Source: an uncultured Parafilimonas sp. (GTDB lineage Bacteria > Bacteroidota > Bacteroidia > Chitinophagales > Chitinophagaceae). Taken from it: a stretch of 64,000 nt of DNA. This document shows positions 38,201-46,945 of the stretch, piece by piece. The translations under genes and the position numbers were made by a program. The DNA is taken from NCBI GenBank assembly GCA_937892395.1, contig CALAGJ010000111.1:1-64000 (forward strand), written 5' to 3'. Each line of letters starts with the position of its first letter. Position 1 is the stretch's first letter. The notes below the pieces were generated by a model. The model saw nothing but the letters and a program-made list of their open reading frames with translations. It searched no databases and was not told where the DNA came from.

Positions 38201-38449
38201 ATTCAGGTATATCCAAATCCTGCCACACAGTTTTTCTCCATTCAATATGCAGGAAAAATAAAAGGAAAAATAGCTTGGACACTTACAGATGTAAATGGCC
38301 GTGTAGTACTTTCAAATATGGTAGATGCGGTACAAATCAGTAGTACCCGCATTTATGTAAACGCATTAGCCAAGGGCATTTATCAATTACAGCTTCGGGG
38401 AGCAGATGGAATGATAATAGCCACAGAAAAAGTTATCGTACAGCGATAG
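35300..38449 (+). CDS. PPC-repeat surface protein with fibronectin III-like and T9SS type A domains
   Basis: A 1049-residue secreted protein; the frame is open from 35144 but only the ATG at 35300 gives a signal peptide (MRKHLLSLLLLIIVSS). About six bacterial pre-peptidase C-terminal (PPC) repeats of ~115-120 residues follow. Each has an EPN(N/D) start, a DWYK or DWWK strand, a QLFDNN strand, FNCGS and a GTYYVRIR strand. Then come a SprB-like stretch (ASITLVSSTQPTDC), a fibronectin III-like domain (TSATTYQWRVA) and a sorting domain (VYPNPATQFFSI). PPC modules occur in secreted peptidases and adhesins; no catalytic domain is visible, so a surface adhesin or binding role is likely. Paralogue of 52896-55301. 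Divergent from the LytS-like kinase. Confidence 0.9.
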   Translation: MRKHLLSLLLLIIVSSSTARAAESEPNDTWNTADVLTAGVAQTGTITTSSDIDWFKLRINQDGQINFSGGATTTGCLTFQLFDTLGTIAVNGTIFNCGGISNQSTNGLAAGTFYLKIISSDNNVNYSFTLTLTAATPAIDTEPNNTFSTAITQALNGSNTGHLGYYFNNKRDSIDWYKIVTTANGALKLSYTGNSGNCVYFQLFDNNGTTALNAEVFNCGSTNNQTTDGLAPGTYYVRIRQGSGNEFVTYTLSNSFIAPPVNTDAEPNSTRATAKVIPLNGSVNGHIGYRSNGGLRDTLDWWKFTTNVAGKVQIFYTGNSGDCAYFQLFDNNATTALSNEAFNCGSSNSLSVDGLNPGTYYVRVRPQNNTTSFATYTLKDTLILPPVSTDPESNNTAVQAATIAQNGSVNGQIGYYYNGIRDTLDWYKLTTNAAGAVKVFYTGLSGSCAYFQMFDNNTTTAVSNEAFNCGSTNSFTVDGLNPGTYFIRIRPGDNTSQYATYTLKDTLILPLVAPDVEPNNQPSLAVTKLVNSTVTGQVGYYYNGVRDTADWYKINLPSSGGLQLQYTGNSGGCAYFQLFDTVINGILAPRNNEVFNCGSTSTQNTDGLANGTYYVRIRPGTLGSDIPSYTLKDTLITLPPDNDNKPNDRPFQGQTLPANNTVTGNIGYSFNAMRDSADWARINYTGSGNLNLQFSSLSRAFAGPTCLYIKVYSDTNVAPINTTFNCGSTSNINLSGLTQGYYYVKVETSNPSVDFGQYSLSNSFAEVNKASITLVSSTQPTDCNPTGVLRVQCSGSKAPYTLRLFRFGVLDRVVRINNTSPTNITGLSNGIWTGRVFGDGASDTAFGVLAAAILMPVPTSLSTTNITSTQARLNFSNFTPCIDGYGIQYRKLGDIPWILDTARQSPFTLRGLTSATTYQWRVASADTANGQTAVSAFSAIAQFTTAGSLMVANDRSETENEQTVAGSIQVYPNPATQFFSIQYAGKIKGKIAWTLTDVNGRVVLSNMVDAVQISSTRIYVNALAKGIYQLQLRGADGMIIATEKVIVQR

Positions 38450-38472
38450 CATAGTTACAGTGCTAATTTAGG

Positions 38473-38500
38473 CGGCCCGCTTTTGCGGGCCGTTTTGTTG
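38473..38500 (+). terminator. Intrinsic terminator of the PPC-repeat gene
   Basis: CGGCCCGC-TTTT-GCGGGCCG followed by TTTTGTT, 23 bp after the stop codon. Confidence 0.93.
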
Positions 38501-38727
38501 GATATTGGAGGTATTGGATTTTTGTTTTTCTGATAATTAGGTTAAAGTGTCTGCAATTAGTTGCTTTATATCTTCAACCTCTAATAGTTTATGCCAACTG
38601 TTTATTGTTGCTGTCCAAAAGTAAATGAGGCCAATTTTTATGTAGGACTTCCGCCGCTGTTAGAAATGATTATCTTCCATATTTGTGTTATCTATTTCCG
38701 AGTAAAGTTAATGATAAGTTGATGACA

Positions 38728-38780
38728 GGTTCGTGAGTACACGAGCCACGACCAGTAGGGGTTCATGTTGTTACGAACCA
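38728..38780. repeat. Nested inverted repeat in long spacer
   Basis: GGTTCGTG-AGTA-CACGAGCC forms a small hairpin, and the outer GGTTCGT pairs with ACGAACC at its end. It may be a remnant terminator or a mobile-element scar. No second copy was seen. The rest of the spacer from 38501 to 38864 shows nothing I recognise. Confidence 0.4.
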
Positions 38781-38864
38781 TTGCGAAGTGAATTCTGACT
38801 CAAGTTATACGTGTTGCAATACACATAATAATAATCTTTTGTGAATTCATCAGCAAATGGGCCA

Positions 38865-39236
38865 TTATTTACCCTGTGGGCAGAAAGGGAATTTATTAAT
38901 TCTATGCTGTTCAATTTGCCGTCTGTCCGTAGTACTGATATACTGTTTTGCAATTCTATTTTCAGGATTTCTGTCGAGAGTGTAAAGAACAAATAAGAAA
39001 GTCCATTCAAATGGTTTCATTAGTATATAAATAAAATCAGAAACAAACTTTTTATTAAAAATGTAGTAATACCGATGAATGTGGTACCCTACTTTATTGT
39101 ATTGTCGCCTGACTAATCTGTGTAAGCAGGGAAATCTTTCTTGAATGAGTTCTTCAAAGGCATTTGATATCAATAATTGTCTGTTGCAAATTATATGGTG
39201 TCCTTTTCTAAATTTGCAATGACATGCTGTTATTCT
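38865..39236 (-). pseudogene. C-terminal remnant of a DUF6688-like protein
   Basis: A frame of about 124 codons without a credible start: an in-frame TAG precedes it at 39237-39239. Its residues (CNRQLLISNAFEEL, YILMKPFEWTFLFVLY, DRNPENRIAKQY) closely resemble, from memory, the end of Bacteroidota proteins labelled DUF6688. The family is normally several hundred residues long and of unknown function, so this is a decayed fragment whose 5' part is missing. No intact gene is near on this strand. Confidence 0.5.
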
Positions 39237-39346
39237 CTATATCAGGATGGCAATTGAATTGAAATTTGCCTCCTCATAGGAGTGCTGGCCAGACTACAAT
39301 TTTATATTTCAAACCCCCTTTTTTGGAAACCTTATTACTATGGATC

Positions 39347-39372
39347 AATCATTCCCGCAGGGGTAAAATAAT
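39347..39372 (+). repeat. Small CCCG(A/C)AGGG palindrome, copy 3 of 5
   Basis: TCATTCCCGCAGGGGTAAAA, nearly the same as the copy at 18369 including the flanks. It lies 136 bp before the phosphorylase gene. Confidence 0.55.
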
Positions 39373-39507
39373 AATTCTTTAAATTTTTTGGCTATTGCTT
39401 CTTTCAGAGTTTGGGCTGTCAGCTTAAGACGGGTAGGTAGTTTAATTATTATTTTTACTTTACATTACAATGGCTTTGCCGATTTTCGCTGATATCAAAA
39501 ATGTTTT

Positions 39508-40383
39508 ATGCAAAGAATAGCTGAAAGTGAACTCATCATTAATGCGAGGGGTGCGGTATATCATTTGGATTTGCATCCTGATGAATTGGCCCCTACTGTT
39601 ATAACCGTAGGCGACCCAGATAGGGTGCAGGAAGTGAGCAAACATTTTGATGCTATTGAGGTAAAATGTAAGCATAGAGAATTTGTGACGCATACAGGAA
39701 GGCTTGGTCACAAAAGGATTTCTGTAGTTTCTACAGGCATTGGGCCGGATAATATTGATATTGTTCTGAATGAATTGGATGCATTGGCAAATATTGATTT
39801 TGAAACCAGGATGATAAAAACGCAACTAAAATCTTTACAAATTATAAGATTGGGTACTAGTGGTGCATTGCAAGATTATATAAGCGTTGACAGCTTTGTG
39901 GCATCTACACATGCCATTGGTTTGGATAACCTGATGCACTACTATCACTTAGAAAATAATGATGCAGAAAAGGCAATACTGCAGCATTTTATAACAGATA
40001 GCCATTTGGATGCCGCACCTTCGATGCCTTATATAACCAGTGCTTCCACAAATATGCTGAAGCATTTTGCAAGTGGCTATCATCACGGTATAACGGTGAC
40101 CTGTCCAGGATTTTATGGTCCGCAGGGTAGGGTACTGCGCTTGGGTTTGAAGTATGCCGGATTAATAGATAGATTTACAGATTTTAGATTTGGGAATCAT
40201 ATCATATCCAATTTTGAAATGGAAACCAGTGCTATCTATGGCTTAGGTGCATTGACGGGTCATAGCTGCCTTAGCCTGAGTGCTATTGTAGCCAACAGAG
40301 TTAGAAAGGAATTTTCAAAAGATGGACATGCTGCTGTGGGGCAATTGATTGAAAAGAGTTTATCCATTATTGAGCAGATATAG
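39508..40383 (+). CDS. Nucleoside phosphorylase (uridine phosphorylase-like)
   Basis: A 291-residue cytoplasmic enzyme of the PNP/UDP phosphorylase family, which splits nucleosides with phosphate into base and ribose 1-phosphate. AYPTVIT-like APTVITVGDPDRV with the phosphate-binding Gly-Asp-x-x-Arg is at ~30-45, SVVSTGIGPDNIDI near 75, IRLGTSGAL near 114, and NFEMETSAIYGLGAL near 240 with the Glu-Met-Glu ribose motif. The length is near that of family members. It is a single gene with an exonuclease gene converging on it 15 bp away. Substrate preference for uridine is inferred, not shown. Confidence 0.88.
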   Translation: MQRIAESELIINARGAVYHLDLHPDELAPTVITVGDPDRVQEVSKHFDAIEVKCKHREFVTHTGRLGHKRISVVSTGIGPDNIDIVLNELDALANIDFETRMIKTQLKSLQIIRLGTSGALQDYISVDSFVASTHAIGLDNLMHYYHLENNDAEKAILQHFITDSHLDAAPSMPYITSASTNMLKHFASGYHHGITVTCPGFYGPQGRVLRLGLKYAGLIDRFTDFRFGNHIISNFEMETSAIYGLGALTGHSCLSLSAIVANRVRKEFSKDGHAAVGQLIEKSLSIIEQI

Positions 40384-40397
40384 GCTTTGGCTGGTGC

Positions 40398-41732
40398 TTA
40401 CTCTACCACCAATACCTGCTCTTTATTTTTTAATGTAAAACTACGCAGGAGTGAGCGTATCACTTCATTGTCAGGATAGGGTGTGAGGTGTGGTTTTATT
40501 TTTTTAATATGCCGTAAAGGTAAATTTTTTGGGACTACCCCAAACCCATAAAAAGTACCGTTTTCTACTAACACACAGGTTTTGGTTTTTCCAATTACAC
40601 TATCTTCTACTATGATGTAAGAGCCCGATGCTTGAGCTAAATCTTCAATAGCCCTTTTTACATTTTCATTATAACCGGGCACATCTAATAGATCTGGATA
40701 GCTGCCTCTGCTTTTTTCGAGAAAACACAACATAGCATCCAACTCATACTGCCGCACTAACTTCCACATTTGTCTATGTGCATCTGTAAGCAGTGTGAAT
40801 GTGGCCAAGGGTGTACTATTTTTTCGCTTGCGGTCTATGCCTAATCTGATAACTCCTTTTGCATCTTCAAATGCATATATACCATATAAATTACTGTAGT
40901 GTTTTTGGCTTTTGTTGTGTAAGGGCCAATACTTTTTTATTTCTACACTTTCGAGTATTAATGCTGTAAACTCTGTGGGGCAAACTTGGCAACTTACTGA
41001 ATAAATATTGCGTAGCAACTCCTGTCTTTTTTTTCCTGTATTGAGGCCCATAAAATGACTGAGTACCCGCTTCCTGATATTCTTTGCCTTGCCTACATAA
41101 ATGATTTTATCTTTTTTGTCTTTGAAATAATATACACCGGGATGTAAAGAAAGTCTTTTAACCTGCTCCGATGGAAGATTTGGTGGCAGCAGCTGGTCGT
41201 GATCATTTTTTTTGAGGAATTCTTTTATCTGTTTTTCACCACCGGATTGAATGATGATTTCTAACAATCTTGCCGTAGCTTTTGCATCGCCTCCTGCACG
41301 ATGGCGGGCTTCATTTTCAATATGGAAATGATTGGTAAGTGCACCTAAGCCATACTTAGGCAATCCGGGAAAAAGTTTGCGACTGAGGCGCAGGGTGCAC
41401 AACTTTTTTGGCTGCCAATGGTATCCTTCCTCTTGTAGATAATGCTTGATGAAGGTGTAATCAAAATTTACATTGTGGGCTACAAAAATTCTCTGGTGCA
41501 TCAGGTTATATATATGCTCCGCCACATCTGAAAAAACTGGGGCTGTAGCCACCATAGCATTGCTGATGCCAGTAAGATGAACAATAAATGAAGGGATGGA
41601 TTCCTTTGGATTGATCAACGTTTGATAAAAGCCCTCTTGCTCAGTGCCATTGTGCAGTACAATGGCAATTTCCAAAATGCCGGACCCTGCTGGATAGCTT
41701 CCCGTAGTTTCTATATCGACAATGGCATACAT
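40398..41732 (-). CDS. DnaQ-type 3'-5' exonuclease fused to a GIY-YIG (UvrC/Cho-like) nuclease domain
   Basis: A 444-residue cytoplasmic protein. The N-terminal domain (about 1-170) is a DEDDh exonuclease like the DNA polymerase III epsilon subunit: AIVDIETTGS (first acidic pair), HNVNFDYTF and HRAGGDAKATARL (His and last Asp). The second part (about 200-285) has a GIY-YIG endonuclease core (HPGVYYFKDKKDKIIYVGKAKNIRKRV and ALILESVEIKKYWP). The last ~150 residues are a weaker helical region. This fusion is a known family in Bacteroidota and Actinobacteria and is thought to act in DNA repair. It is probably monocistronic. Confidence 0.92.
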   Translation of the reverse strand: MYAIVDIETTGSYPAGSGILEIAIVLHNGTEQEGFYQTLINPKESIPSFIVHLTGISNAMVATAPVFSDVAEHIYNLMHQRIFVAHNVNFDYTFIKHYLQEEGYHWQPKKLCTLRLSRKLFPGLPKYGLGALTNHFHIENEARHRAGGDAKATARLLEIIIQSGGEKQIKEFLKKNDHDQLLPPNLPSEQVKRLSLHPGVYYFKDKKDKIIYVGKAKNIRKRVLSHFMGLNTGKKRQELLRNIYSVSCQVCPTEFTALILESVEIKKYWPLHNKSQKHYSNLYGIYAFEDAKGVIRLGIDRKRKNSTPLATFTLLTDAHRQMWKLVRQYELDAMLCFLEKSRGSYPDLLDVPGYNENVKRAIEDLAQASGSYIIVEDSVIGKTKTCVLVENGTFYGFGVVPKNLPLRHIKKIKPHLTPYPDNEVIRSLLRSFTLKNKEQVLVVE

Positions 41733-41822
41733 GGAATGATGAAATAATTTTTATAGGTTTTTAAAACTTTGGGTAATCAGAAATGATGTCTATTTATCTA
41801 AGCCACATTCCATTTTTTCGAA

Positions 41823-42182
41823 TCATATTTTTTGGAGTTCCATTTTTGTGAATGCGTTTACAGTGTTTCCAGTATTGATGGTGCCGGCTGGTTCAAATAG
41901 CATAACGGCCACTTCCTCCTCAGCTTCAGGCCGATGTTCAACTCCCCTTGGCACAATAAAAAATTCATGCTCATGCAGGGTTACCTTTTTATCCCTGAGC
42001 TCCATATTAAAACTTCCTTTTAATACATAAAACATTTCATCTTCGTCATCATGCTTATGCCATACAAATGTTCCCTTAAACTTTACAAGTTTGATATGCT
42101 GTCCATTCAGTTCGCCTGCTATTGCCGGGTTCCAATATTCTTTTATTTGGGATAATTTATCATTAATATTAACGACCTGCAT
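41823..42182 (-). CDS. Small cupin-domain protein
   Basis: A 119-residue single-domain protein of the beta-barrel cupin fold. Metal ligands are seen in FVWHKHDDEDEMFYVLKG (two His and a Glu) and HEHEFFIVPRGVEHRP (a His). Such proteins may be sugar isomerases, dioxygenases or mere binding proteins. The start at 42182 is preferred; the frame extends to 42200. Substrate unknown. Confidence 0.82.
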   Translation of the reverse strand: MQVVNINDKLSQIKEYWNPAIAGELNGQHIKLVKFKGTFVWHKHDDEDEMFYVLKGSFNMELRDKKVTLHEHEFFIVPRGVEHRPEAEEEVAVMLFEPAGTINTGNTVNAFTKMELQKI

Positions 42183-42279
42183 TTGTATAAATTTTTCCAA
42201 AATTAGGTATTTGTTATTTTGTTGATGGCCTAAATAATGGTATCTATTTTCTTGCTCAATGGGGTTCTTTATTTCAGCT

Positions 42280-42287
42280 TACATTTG
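42280..42287 (+). promoter_or_regulatory. -7 element close to the ABC membrane-domain gene
   Basis: TACATTTG matches TAnnTTTG and lies 4 nt before the ATG at 42292. It decides for that start over the longer frame from 42259. No good -33 box. Confidence 0.4.
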
Positions 42288-42291
42288 CCGG

Positions 42292-43293
42292 ATGTTTGGT
42301 TTGGGAATTGCTTATCATCGGGTAAAAAAAATACTCATACCGCAGGAGCGGATAAAGTTTTGGCTGCTGGTTGTACTGCATGTTGTCATGAATATTTTAG
42401 ATATTGTAGCTCTAGCTGCTGTTATTTATATCATTAATATTTACACAAGGGAAAAGCCTATTTTGAGAAAGGATCTTATACCGGATTGGCTGCTCCATAG
42501 AAATATTTTAACCCCATTTCTTTTGTTGGTTGTTTTTTTTATTGTTAAAAGTGTTGCCGGTTTTTTGATCCTTCGTTTTCAAAATAAATACCTGTACGGT
42601 GTAGCTACTCGGCTGAGTATGGAGCGTTATCAATTCATTGTACAAGATGCGAAAAAGAATGTACTTGAAGCAGCAGCTATAAGAGCTGTAAGTCAAGTGC
42701 CGGTGGAGTTTACAGAGCATGTATTGCTAAGTGTAAAACAGGTGTTCTCAGAAATAATTTTGATTAGTATGGCAGGCGTAGCCCTTATGATTTTTAAGAC
42801 AAAATTATTTTTACTGATTTTACTAATTGTACTTCCCGTTACTGTTATTATTTATTTTTCTACTACCAGGTTGTTGAAGAGATTGCGCAGCAGCATACAG
42901 CAAAATAGCTTAAAAACGATACAATATATACAGCAGGCCATACAGCAAAAATCAGTAGAAGAAAATGATACAATAGCAGAAGCATATTTGCAGAGCCAGC
43001 AATCGCTCAATATGAGTAGGGCCACATTTCATACTTTGCAAGCATTGCCCAATCGTTTTTTTGATGCAGCATTAGTGGCCTCCTTATTTTTATTGGTATT
43101 TCTCACCAAGCAGTTGGAGCATATTAGGTATATTGATGTAGTTACGATAGGTTCTTTTATGGCGGCAGCGGCCAAAGTAATACCCGGCATAATCAGGCTT
43201 ATTAATCTCAATGCAGAAATACAATCTTATGCTTATACAATTGATGTGCTTCAGGATGGTACTACTGATGAAGATACACATGTGGATGGGTAA
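42292..43293 (+). CDS. Stand-alone membrane domain of an ABC exporter type I (no ATPase domain)
   Basis: A 333-residue inner-membrane protein with six hydrophobic segments in the order of an ABC exporter transmembrane domain: helices around 15-40, 65-90, 155-180, 175-200, 255-275 and 285-305 (of the chosen start). The loop GVATRLSMERYQFIVQDAKKN resembles the coupling helix region. After the last helix, where an exporter would have the nucleotide-binding domain, the chain ends (IDVLQDGTTDEDTHVDG) with no Walker A or signature motif downstream. Either a partner ATPase is encoded elsewhere, or the gene is truncated or lost its ATPase half. The export substrate is unknown. Confidence 0.6.
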   Translation: MFGLGIAYHRVKKILIPQERIKFWLLVVLHVVMNILDIVALAAVIYIINIYTREKPILRKDLIPDWLLHRNILTPFLLLVVFFIVKSVAGFLILRFQNKYLYGVATRLSMERYQFIVQDAKKNVLEAAAIRAVSQVPVEFTEHVLLSVKQVFSEIILISMAGVALMIFKTKLFLLILLIVLPVTVIIYFSTTRLLKRLRSSIQQNSLKTIQYIQQAIQQKSVEENDTIAEAYLQSQQSLNMSRATFHTLQALPNRFFDAALVASLFLLVFLTKQLEHIRYIDVVTIGSFMAAAAKVIPGIIRLINLNAEIQSYAYTIDVLQDGTTDEDTHVDG

Positions 43294-43483
43294 TTATGCA
43301 TTACTTTTTCAAATACAAACAATCACAGCTTTGACCACTGCTTTACATTTACTAGAGGTTTAAAAATATATTACATTGCATCCGCTACACAATTTTTGAG
43401 TCTGTATTTGTTGAAAGAATTTTGGAATAAACTTCAGCGGAAAATCAACACAGAAACATTGATTTATGAACAAATACAGAGTT

Positions 43484-43509
43484 GTTTTACCCCCTTCGGG
43501 AAATGATAA
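43484..43509 (-). repeat. Small CCCG(A/C)AGGG palindrome, copy 4 of 5 (reverse)
   Basis: Read on the - strand: TCATTTCCCGAAGGGGGTAA, matching 18369 and 39347. The other parts of the 367-bp spacer (43294-43660) hold only the terminator below. Confidence 0.55.
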
Positions 43510-43587
43510 CGCTATAGAACAAAATCAATTGAGAGGTATATTTAAAAAAATAGTATCAGCCTTAATGTACAAAGGTCAATATCAGTA

Positions 43588-43619
43588 CAAAAGGCGGATC
43601 ATTTAAAGTCCGCCTTTTG
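43588..43619. terminator. Intrinsic terminator after the large T9SS gene
   Basis: CAAAAGGCGGA and TCCGCCTTTTG pair across a 10-nt loop with T-rich ends on both strands. It lies 42 bp beyond the stop of the - strand gene and can act in both directions. Confidence 0.88.
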
Positions 43620-43660
43620 TTTTACCTATAAAAGGTATGCCTCTTTCAATTATTACAGCC

Positions 43661-46600
43661 CTACTCCACTATCAATTTTTTTATAGAGGCCGCTTTACCA
43701 TCCACCTGCACATATACCAAATACAGGCCTTTGGCAAATCGGCTAAGGTCAATAGGGATTTTTTGGCCTGCGGCAATGTTGGATAGGGCTTGGTTATACA
43801 CGGTTTTGCCTGTTATATCCCTTATGTTAATACCCATTTTTGCCGCCGATTGATCCATACGGATGGAGGTATGGTTTGTGGCGGGGTTGGGATATAACTG
43901 CCAATTTGGGTCTGAGGATTTTGCACTAATAGGCTCAGGCCCCCCACCATTATTATTGGAACTACTTATTTCCATCTTTATGCAAGGTTTACCGCCCCAT
44001 GTTGTACAAGGAGTAATTAGACAGGCTGTGCTAAATGGCAGGACGGTAATATTTTCTTCGGCAAAGGGATCACTGTTTGCTGCACTGCCCGGGGCAGGGT
44101 ATGCATAATAGCTTCTTGTATCTGCACTGTTGTCCGTAAAATAATCCGGCTTGTTGCCGATAAACACTTCTACCATCGCTACCTGTATGGTTGTGTTGGT
44201 GTCTGGCGCAACGGAGGTGTTGCTGATGATAATATCCCAGGGGCTGCTATTGGGCGCAGGTGCCCAGTAGCAGGTGCTGAATACTTGAGTAAACCAGCGC
44301 CTGCGGGCTGTGATATCTGTATTGGTGGTATCGTAGCGGTTTAACTCATCCCCCTTAATCTGACCGTTTGCTCCCAATAAGCCAAAAATGAACTTGCTGC
44401 CAGTGGTATCGAACCCCCCATTATACACACTGCTACCAAACCAGGTGATGGCTATATAGGTGGTGGTGTTTGGCAAATTGCGGATGCTGTCTTTCATTTC
44501 TGCGCTGAGTTTAATAAAAATGCTGTTTGCTTTCTGATTAAATACGCTATTGGGATTGCCCGCCAAAGCGGTGCTTACTATACCCTTGCTAAAGCGGCCA
44601 AAGGGACTGAATTTGTCTATGATTTCTGTAGTGTCTTCTTTTGCTTTGCCGATGATATTGTAGTAGCCAATTTGTTTTATTTTATAATCTACAGAAGAAC
44701 CTAATGTGTCCACTTCCTGCATGGTGAGTTTGGTGCTGCTGCCGCTCCTGATGATGGCTGCATCATTGTCCGTGGTTACAAACCAGCCCACATCATTTTT
44801 ACCTGCGCCGTTCGTGTTGTACTGGTTGCCTGCACCGCCCTGTGCTATATCGGATACGGACTGCACGGTGTTTTGATTATAAATATTTGAGGCGCCCAGG
44901 TTTCTGTTGGTGGCTATTTTTTCACAATATTTTTCGCCATTATAGTTGCCATTTGCCGTGCCGCCATCATTGGTGCTGTTTACTTTCTGCTTTTGGGTGT
45001 TATTGCCATTGTGCACTGAAAAATCTTCTGTGGCAAAGCGAATGGTATCTGCCGCATCTAAACCGTCTTTAAAAGCAAGATAACTGCCCGGGAAGCTTTT
45101 GGGTATATCATTGTTGGAATAATCATAATCCTTTACATGCTGATTAAAGAAGGTGAATACCTTGCCATTGGCTGTGTCAATGAACTGTGTGCGTGCCTGG
45201 TCTACAAAAGTGATCATGTTGATGTATTGAATCCAGTAATCCAATCCAAAATCAAGGGCGCTGGTGGATGTGGCAAAGAGGTGACGGGGCCGCTGGCGCA
45301 ATACATTTATATCGTAAAAACCTCCGGGCTTATAATCGGTGTAATAATCGAGGTTGGTATTATTCCAGTCGCACTCATCCCGGTAGCGTATTACACCGCC
45401 ATTGCTGCCCCGTGTGGATTTGGCGACGCTGTCCTTTAACTGATCATATTTAAGCCTGCGGTACATATCCCGGTAATTCTTGCCAAAGTTCATATTGTAC
45501 AGATGCCCGCCCTCTGGTGGCTTGCGCCAGCTTTGGTGCAGGTATTTCATAATGGAATCGGGGGTATTACTCCAACTGCTGCCATTGTAACTTCTGCCAA
45601 ACCAGTTTCTGGTGAGGCGTTGTGTATTAGTGCAGCTATTGGCGCTGCTGTCAAGCGCCTTAGTAGATACAGGCCAGAGAAAATAAGATTCTGATGAAGG
45701 TTTGGTAAAATCAACGGCTACCGTGCGGGGCAGGTTATTAAGCCCGGGATTGTTGTCGGCTACTTTTTTGCCCCATACCTTGGTGCCATTGCCACCGTTG
45801 AGCAGCAGGTGCATATTGGGCAGGGGCCGGGTGGCATAGTTGGCGGTGCCCGCAGGGCCATTGAGCTTATATAATGCATTGGCAAGCCAGCCCCAGTGCT
45901 TACGGACAAATATGGGCCACTCGGTTTCTAAATCTATATCATCGGACAGATCCATGTTTACATTTGTTGAGTCGGTGGGTGATTCTATAATTCTGCCATC
46001 ACCATCCCAGGGGCGTAAATCGCCGGTGCTTCCTTCTCCCACTTGTATAAAGAGGAGCCTTTCTTTTATCTTTTTATTAGTGGCAATAGTTTCCCAGTTG
46101 TTGGCGACTGTGCCGCTGGTTTTGAGATTGCATAAATAGCTGATGATGCGGTAGAGAAAATTGCGATAGTAATATTCATATTTTGTTTCTGCTAAGTTAT
46201 CGCTTGTATAGCCGAAGCGACCATAATCATCATCTTTATAAACACTGTCGGAGGTTTGCGCAGAAGTGACACCGGGCATTTTTACATAATCGGGGTAGGC
46301 TCCGGGGTAATTGTTTAGATAACTGCCGCTCACTCTGCGGCCCTTGTCGAGGTAATCGGGGTAGTAGCGAACATTAGTGCCACTGCCTGTTTTAACTCGT
46401 TTAATGCCGGCCTCCTTTAACCAGTATGGCATTTCTGTGTTATCTGGTATTCCTATGGGCGCCCACTGACCGGTCCATATTTCTATACCATAGGCTTTTA
46501 TATTATTTGTATTGACCACCGTCTTGATGGCATCGTAAAAATCTTTGTACCGGATCAGGTCATTACCACCTGAGTTGTAATTGGGCATGTCACCTTTGTC

Positions 46601-46945
46601 ATTTTTATTGTACTGTAAATAATTCCAGGCAAACACAACTATGGCCCCTTTAATATAATCCGGTTGAATAGTTTGCGCCATGTTGGTGAGGCCCTGGGGA
46701 GGATTGGAACTGCCGCTGTTGTTATAAACAGGAGCAAAAAAACTACTATCCGCATATTGGGCGGATGCACTGCCATTGGCAAACATAAGGGTGGATTCTG
46801 CAACACCGTTGGAGTCAATCTTGTATGGGAAAAATGCCCATACACCACGGGCTTCTAACTCAAGATTGGAAATGGGGGTGCTTTGTGTGTGAACCTGTGT
46901 GAGGAAGCATACTGTTAAGAACAGTAAAGAGATTTTTTTTAGCAT
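43661..46945 (-). CDS. Large unknown secreted protein with T9SS type A sorting domain
   Basis: A 1094-residue protein with a signal peptide (to about residue 20, VHTQ). No known family was recognised in the middle. Visible features are aromatic, Asn- and Asp-rich stretches (YGIEIWTGQWAPIGIP, YNGEKYCEKIATNRN), frequent Ser/Gly/Asn repeats and a beta-rich character; a region near 90-160 may be barrel-like. A type A sorting domain ends it (WQLYPNPATNHTSI, ITGKTVYNQ), so it is exported over the outer membrane. The gene is visibly richer in G+C than its neighbours (about 60% in some 60-base lines), which suggests different origin or selection. It stands alone with its own terminator. Confidence 0.85.
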   Translation of the reverse strand: MLKKISLLFLTVCFLTQVHTQSTPISNLELEARGVWAFFPYKIDSNGVAESTLMFANGSASAQYADSSFFAPVYNNSGSSNPPQGLTNMAQTIQPDYIKGAIVVFAWNYLQYNKNDKGDMPNYNSGGNDLIRYKDFYDAIKTVVNTNNIKAYGIEIWTGQWAPIGIPDNTEMPYWLKEAGIKRVKTGSGTNVRYYPDYLDKGRRVSGSYLNNYPGAYPDYVKMPGVTSAQTSDSVYKDDDYGRFGYTSDNLAETKYEYYYRNFLYRIISYLCNLKTSGTVANNWETIATNKKIKERLLFIQVGEGSTGDLRPWDGDGRIIESPTDSTNVNMDLSDDIDLETEWPIFVRKHWGWLANALYKLNGPAGTANYATRPLPNMHLLLNGGNGTKVWGKKVADNNPGLNNLPRTVAVDFTKPSSESYFLWPVSTKALDSSANSCTNTQRLTRNWFGRSYNGSSWSNTPDSIMKYLHQSWRKPPEGGHLYNMNFGKNYRDMYRRLKYDQLKDSVAKSTRGSNGGVIRYRDECDWNNTNLDYYTDYKPGGFYDINVLRQRPRHLFATSTSALDFGLDYWIQYINMITFVDQARTQFIDTANGKVFTFFNQHVKDYDYSNNDIPKSFPGSYLAFKDGLDAADTIRFATEDFSVHNGNNTQKQKVNSTNDGGTANGNYNGEKYCEKIATNRNLGASNIYNQNTVQSVSDIAQGGAGNQYNTNGAGKNDVGWFVTTDNDAAIIRSGSSTKLTMQEVDTLGSSVDYKIKQIGYYNIIGKAKEDTTEIIDKFSPFGRFSKGIVSTALAGNPNSVFNQKANSIFIKLSAEMKDSIRNLPNTTTYIAITWFGSSVYNGGFDTTGSKFIFGLLGANGQIKGDELNRYDTTNTDITARRRWFTQVFSTCYWAPAPNSSPWDIIISNTSVAPDTNTTIQVAMVEVFIGNKPDYFTDNSADTRSYYAYPAPGSAANSDPFAEENITVLPFSTACLITPCTTWGGKPCIKMEISSSNNNGGGPEPISAKSSDPNWQLYPNPATNHTSIRMDQSAAKMGINIRDITGKTVYNQALSNIAAGQKIPIDLSRFAKGLYLVYVQVDGKAASIKKLIVE

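Noticed and set aside
45137..46139. Several + strand frames of 60-100 codons
   Set aside because: Antisense to the large T9SS gene, whose sorting domain and signal peptide are clear; the frames are a result of its higher G+C.
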